Below are positions 61,341 through 64,000 of a stretch of 64,000 nt of DNA, piece by piece. Each line of letters begins with the position of its first letter. Position 1 is the stretch's first letter. The notes below the pieces were generated by a model. That model was not told where the DNA came from, made no database searches, and worked only from the letters and a program-made list of their open reading frames with translations. Made by a program: the position numbers and the translations under genes. The stretch is from CAYQJV01 sp964417925 (lineage in GTDB: Bacteria > Hydrothermota > Tepidihabitantia > B3-TA06 > CAYQJV01). The DNA lies in the NCBI GenBank assembly GCA_964417925.1, contig CAYQJV010000005.1, positions 1 to 64,000 on the forward strand. Direction: 5' to 3'.

Positions 61341-63729
61341 GAGGTTAAGAGAAACACTACCTTTTGTAAAAAAGCCCATAAGATATGTTAACCACGAGAT
61401 GTACTGCATTGTAAAACCGAGCGCCCGTGTATCGGTTGCCTTCGTATTTCCCGATGTATATGAAATAGGGATGTCAAACCATGGATTGCGGATACTGTAT
61501 CACATTGTAAATAAAATAGAGAATGCAAAGGCAGAAAGAGTATACATTCCCTGGATTGATATGATTGAACAGATGAAGAAAAGAGATATTCCACTTTTTT
61601 CATTGGAATCCAAAACACCCCTATCCAGGTTTGACATTATTGGATTTTCCCTTCAGTCCGAACTCTCATACACAAATGTATTGCTTGCTCTTTCCTTGGC
61701 AGATATACCTCTCTTTTCAGATAAAAGGAGCAAAAAACATCCCGTAGTGATAGCAGGTGGTCCCTGTACTGTAAATCCTTTACCCTTAAAAGAGTTCATA
61801 GATGCCTTTGTTATAGGAGAAGGTGAAGAGGTAATGAGAGAGATAATAGATGTTTTCAAAAAGGAAAAGGACAGAGAGAAAAGGATAGAGGCTCTATCAG
61901 AGATAGAGGGGGTATGGGTACCTCTATTGCACAAAAAAGAAAAACAAATAAAAAAGAGATGGGTCAAAGAACTTAAGTATGAAGATTTTCCTATGCCTCC
62001 CCTGCTTCCATTTTCCCAGATTGAGCATGACAGATTAACCATTGAGATTGCAAGAGGATGTACCAGAGGATGTAGATTCTGCCAGGCGGGTTATATTACA
62101 AGACCTGTGAGGGAAAGACCAGAAGAGGATATTATAAGAATAGCCCATGAAGGGATTGGATGTACAGGATGGGAGGAGGTATCTTTACTCTCTTTTTCTG
62201 TTTCTGACTACTCCGCATTTAAAAACACTCTTTCAAAACTCGTAGAAGTACTCTATCCAAAAAAAATTGCCCTTTCAATTCCATCTTTCAGAGGAGAAAC
62301 TGTAGATGATGAAATGATCCGCCTGCTTTCGCTTGTCAAAAAGACAGGGCTTACAATGGCTCCTGAAACCGTTTCACAAAAACTTAAAAAAAGAATAAAC
62401 AAGTTTATAAAAGAAGAAGAGATATTTAAAGCGATCTCCATTGCAGAAAAGTTTGGTTGGAGACATGTAAAACTCTACTTTATGATTGGATTACCAGGAG
62501 AAACCTGGGAGGATGTAGAAGAGATTATAAGATTTCTTAAAGAAACCTCCAGAGTATTTAAAAGAATGAGCATAAAGGCACATGTATCTCCCTTTGTTCC
62601 AAAACCCCATACTGCGTTTCAGTGGGAAAGGTTTGAACCCATAGAGAGCTTGAAGGAAAAAATTGAAAAAATCAAAAGCGATACAAAAAAGGTAAGGAAC
62701 ATCTCTATAAAATGGGCGAATCCAGAAGCCTCACTTATAGAGGCTATTCTTGCAAGGGGTGATGAAAAACTGAATAAGGTAATCAAAAATGTATTTGACA
62801 TGGGAGGTATATTTCAGGAGTGGAGTGAGTTTTTTAGAATGGAAAGTTGGATTAAGGCCTTTGAGAAAGAAGGAATAGAATACAGAAATTATACAGATGC
62901 AAAAACTGCCTCTGAAAAACTTCCATGGGAATTTATATTTGCAGGAGTGGATAAGGAGTTCTTGCTTAGGGAAAAGGAAAAGGCAGAAAAAGGTGAACTC
63001 ACCGAAGACTGCAGGATTGGAACGTGTTCACGATGTGGTGCATGCAGTCCTGAGGAAATCAATAAATACAGAAAAAAAAGAGAAAGAAAATCTCCCTTGG
63101 TGATAATTCCCCAAAAAACAGAGAAAAAAACAACCGTAGAAAAGGGATTTAGAATAAAATTTGGTATAGAGGAGCCACTTAGATATGCAAGCCATTTGGA
63201 TATTGTAAGAATGGTTTACCGAATGTTGCGTAGGTCTTCAATACCAATAGTTTATACCGAAGGTTTCTCCCCTCATCCAAAGGTATCTTTTGGGCTACCA
63301 AAACCAGTTGGAGTAACAAGCAGAGGAGAATACTTAGACATTCGGGTAAAACCTTTTTATCATGGAAATATCGTTAAGGACTTAGAAAAAGTAGCCCCTC
63401 CAGGATTCAGGATATATACTTCAAAATTGTTCTATCCCCCAAAAGAATCTATTACAAAAATAATAGATGTTGCACATTATGAGGTTCTTTGTGAAGAGCT
63501 CACAGAGGAGATGTTGGAGAGAGCAAAAAACTCTTCTGATGTCTTATCTGCCTACATGAAGGACTCAACGCTTACCCTTTTTCTAAAAGTAAAAGAAGGA
63601 GTTAAACTTTATAATGTTTTATCAACCATCCTTGGAAATGAAGAAAAAGCCCTCTCTGCTTCAGTGGAGAGGATAGACCTTTATGCAAATTATAATGGAA
63701 AATTAACAACACCACTGGAGGTGATCTAA
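61327..63729 (+). CDS. B12-binding-type radical SAM protein fused to DUF2344 domain
   Basis: An 800-residue protein in which a TIGR03960-type radical SAM enzyme (about 1-590; B12-binding-like N-domain, cluster motif CTRGCRFCQ) is joined to a TIGR03936/DUF2344 domain (about 610-800; KFGIEEPLRYASHLD, GFSPHPKVSFG). In many genomes these lie in one or two genes just before rng. The reaction is not established; RNA modification is suspected. It overlaps the methyltransferase by 14 nt and the RNase G start by one base (TAATG). Confidence 0.92.
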   Translation: MSLDKRLRETLPFVKKPIRYVNHEMYCIVKPSARVSVAFVFPDVYEIGMSNHGLRILYHIVNKIENAKAERVYIPWIDMIEQMKKRDIPLFSLESKTPLSRFDIIGFSLQSELSYTNVLLALSLADIPLFSDKRSKKHPVVIAGGPCTVNPLPLKEFIDAFVIGEGEEVMREIIDVFKKEKDREKRIEALSEIEGVWVPLLHKKEKQIKKRWVKELKYEDFPMPPLLPFSQIEHDRLTIEIARGCTRGCRFCQAGYITRPVRERPEEDIIRIAHEGIGCTGWEEVSLLSFSVSDYSAFKNTLSKLVEVLYPKKIALSIPSFRGETVDDEMIRLLSLVKKTGLTMAPETVSQKLKKRINKFIKEEEIFKAISIAEKFGWRHVKLYFMIGLPGETWEDVEEIIRFLKETSRVFKRMSIKAHVSPFVPKPHTAFQWERFEPIESLKEKIEKIKSDTKKVRNISIKWANPEASLIEAILARGDEKLNKVIKNVFDMGGIFQEWSEFFRMESWIKAFEKEGIEYRNYTDAKTASEKLPWEFIFAGVDKEFLLREKEKAEKGELTEDCRIGTCSRCGACSPEEINKYRKKRERKSPLVIIPQKTEKKTTVEKGFRIKFGIEEPLRYASHLDIVRMVYRMLRRSSIPIVYTEGFSPHPKVSFGLPKPVGVTSRGEYLDIRVKPFYHGNIVKDLEKVAPPGFRIYTSKLFYPPKESITKIIDVAHYEVLCEELTEEMLERAKNSSDVLSAYMKDSTLTLFLKVKEGVKLYNVLSTILGNEEKALSASVERIDLYANYNGKLTTPLEVI

Positions 63730-64000
63730 TGCCAAGAAAGGAAATCCTTATTAATTCAACAAAACATGAAACAAGAATTGCCGTGCTTGAGGATGGTAAA
63801 CTTGTTGAATTTTATTTTGAAAGGGAGAAAAAAAGCCCGGTGGGGAGAATATATAAAGGAAGGGTGGAGAATGTAGTTCCTGGGTTATCGGGAGCATTTG
63901 TATCTTTGGGTCTTGAGAAAAATGGATTTCTCCCACTTTCAGATATTCCTCAGGATGCTCTTGCAATGCTTCAAGAATCAGATGTAAAGACCGGAGAGAA
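63729..64000 (+). CDS. rng: Ribonuclease E/G family, N-terminal fragment (cut by window edge)
   Basis: The first 90 codons from ATG at 63729 read MPRKEILINST..., with the S1-domain sequence VGRIYKGRVENVVPGLSGAF and NGFLPLSDI typical of RNase G. The enzyme processes rRNA and starts mRNA decay. The start overlaps the stop of the radical SAM gene. The catalytic DEDD region lies beyond the window. Confidence 0.93.
   Translation, partial: MPRKEILINSTKHETRIAVLEDGKLVEFYFEREKKSPVGRIYKGRVENVVPGLSGAFVSLGLEKNGFLPLSDIPQDALAMLQESDVKTGE

Noticed and set aside
1..64000. CRISPR array, insertion sequences or prophage
   Set aside because: No direct repeats with regular spacers, no transposase or integrase, and no phage structural genes were seen; the Lys/Thr codon repeats at 427-510 are coding.

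Overview
The window reads as a chromosomal segment of an uncultured, AT-rich, diderm and probably thermophilic bacterium from the FCB side of the tree (candidate WOR-3/Hydrothermae/Caldithrix-like lineages would fit; this placement is inference). The outer membrane is shown by BamD, LspA-type lipoprotein processing, ExbB/ExbD/TonB, TonB-dependent receptors with an N-terminal carboxypeptidase-regulatory domain, PorV/PorQ-like barrels, and many secreted proteins ending in a type IX/FlgD-like C-terminal domain. No transposase, phage gene or CRISPR array was seen.

Layout. 1-2.0 kb: a cut secreted-protein gene, a 27-residue Lys/Thr peptide, and an overlapping VTE5-like/VTE6-like (DUF92) pair that could phosphorylate prenols twice. 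2.0-5.2 kb: tRNA-Leu(UAG), tig, clpP, clpX. 5.2-26.2 kb (minus): a probable single ~21 kb envelope operon starting at an ideal promoter: exbB, exbD, exbD, tonB, a BNR-like secreted protein, a lipoprotein, then two tandem copies of the cassette [TonB receptor - ~1000-residue FnIII-like secreted protein - PorV-like barrel], then a clostripain-family peptidase. Perfect RNA hairpins mark the cassette boundaries. 26.2-27.5 kb: two small membrane proteins and a lipoprotein. 27.5-37.8 kb: tRNA-Ile(GAU), sppA, and two giant cyclase-homology/AAA/TPR signalling proteins separated by a lipoprotein. 37.8-42.7 kb (plus): YitT, a flavodoxin-fold reductase, DivIVA, purine nucleoside phosphorylase, a TPR protein, BamD, NadD. 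43.0-51.8 kb (minus): PQQ-like propeller, sialidase-like protein, FG-GAP protein, a PorV-OmpA fusion, a TtcA-like enzyme, LspA. 51.9-64 kb (plus): GGDEF-TPR protein, YjbQ, ZapB/ZapA-like pair, 6S RNA, RNase Y, SAM hydrolase, Hsp20, Lon, an RlmI-like methyltransferase, a radical SAM/DUF2344 fusion, and the start of RNase G.

Gene expression signals are unusually legible. Thirteen promoters of the form TTGACA/T - 16 bp - TATAAT-like can be read, and three divergent intergenic regions carry them back to back. Several place the expected transcription start on or a few bases before a start codon with no Shine-Dalgarno sequence, which suggests leaderless mRNAs. Two protein genes (tig, sppA) begin 1 and 3 nt after the 3' end of a tRNA, so tRNA 3' processing would itself create leaderless messages. 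Other genes have strong GGAGG sites, so both initiation modes seem to coexist.

The best candidates for something undescribed are the duplicated receptor/secreted-protein/PorV cassette under one TonB-ExbBD operon, the tRNA-mRNA junctions with leaderless promoters, and a TtcA-like gene that has no canonical start codon and follows the preceding gene's stop in the same frame.
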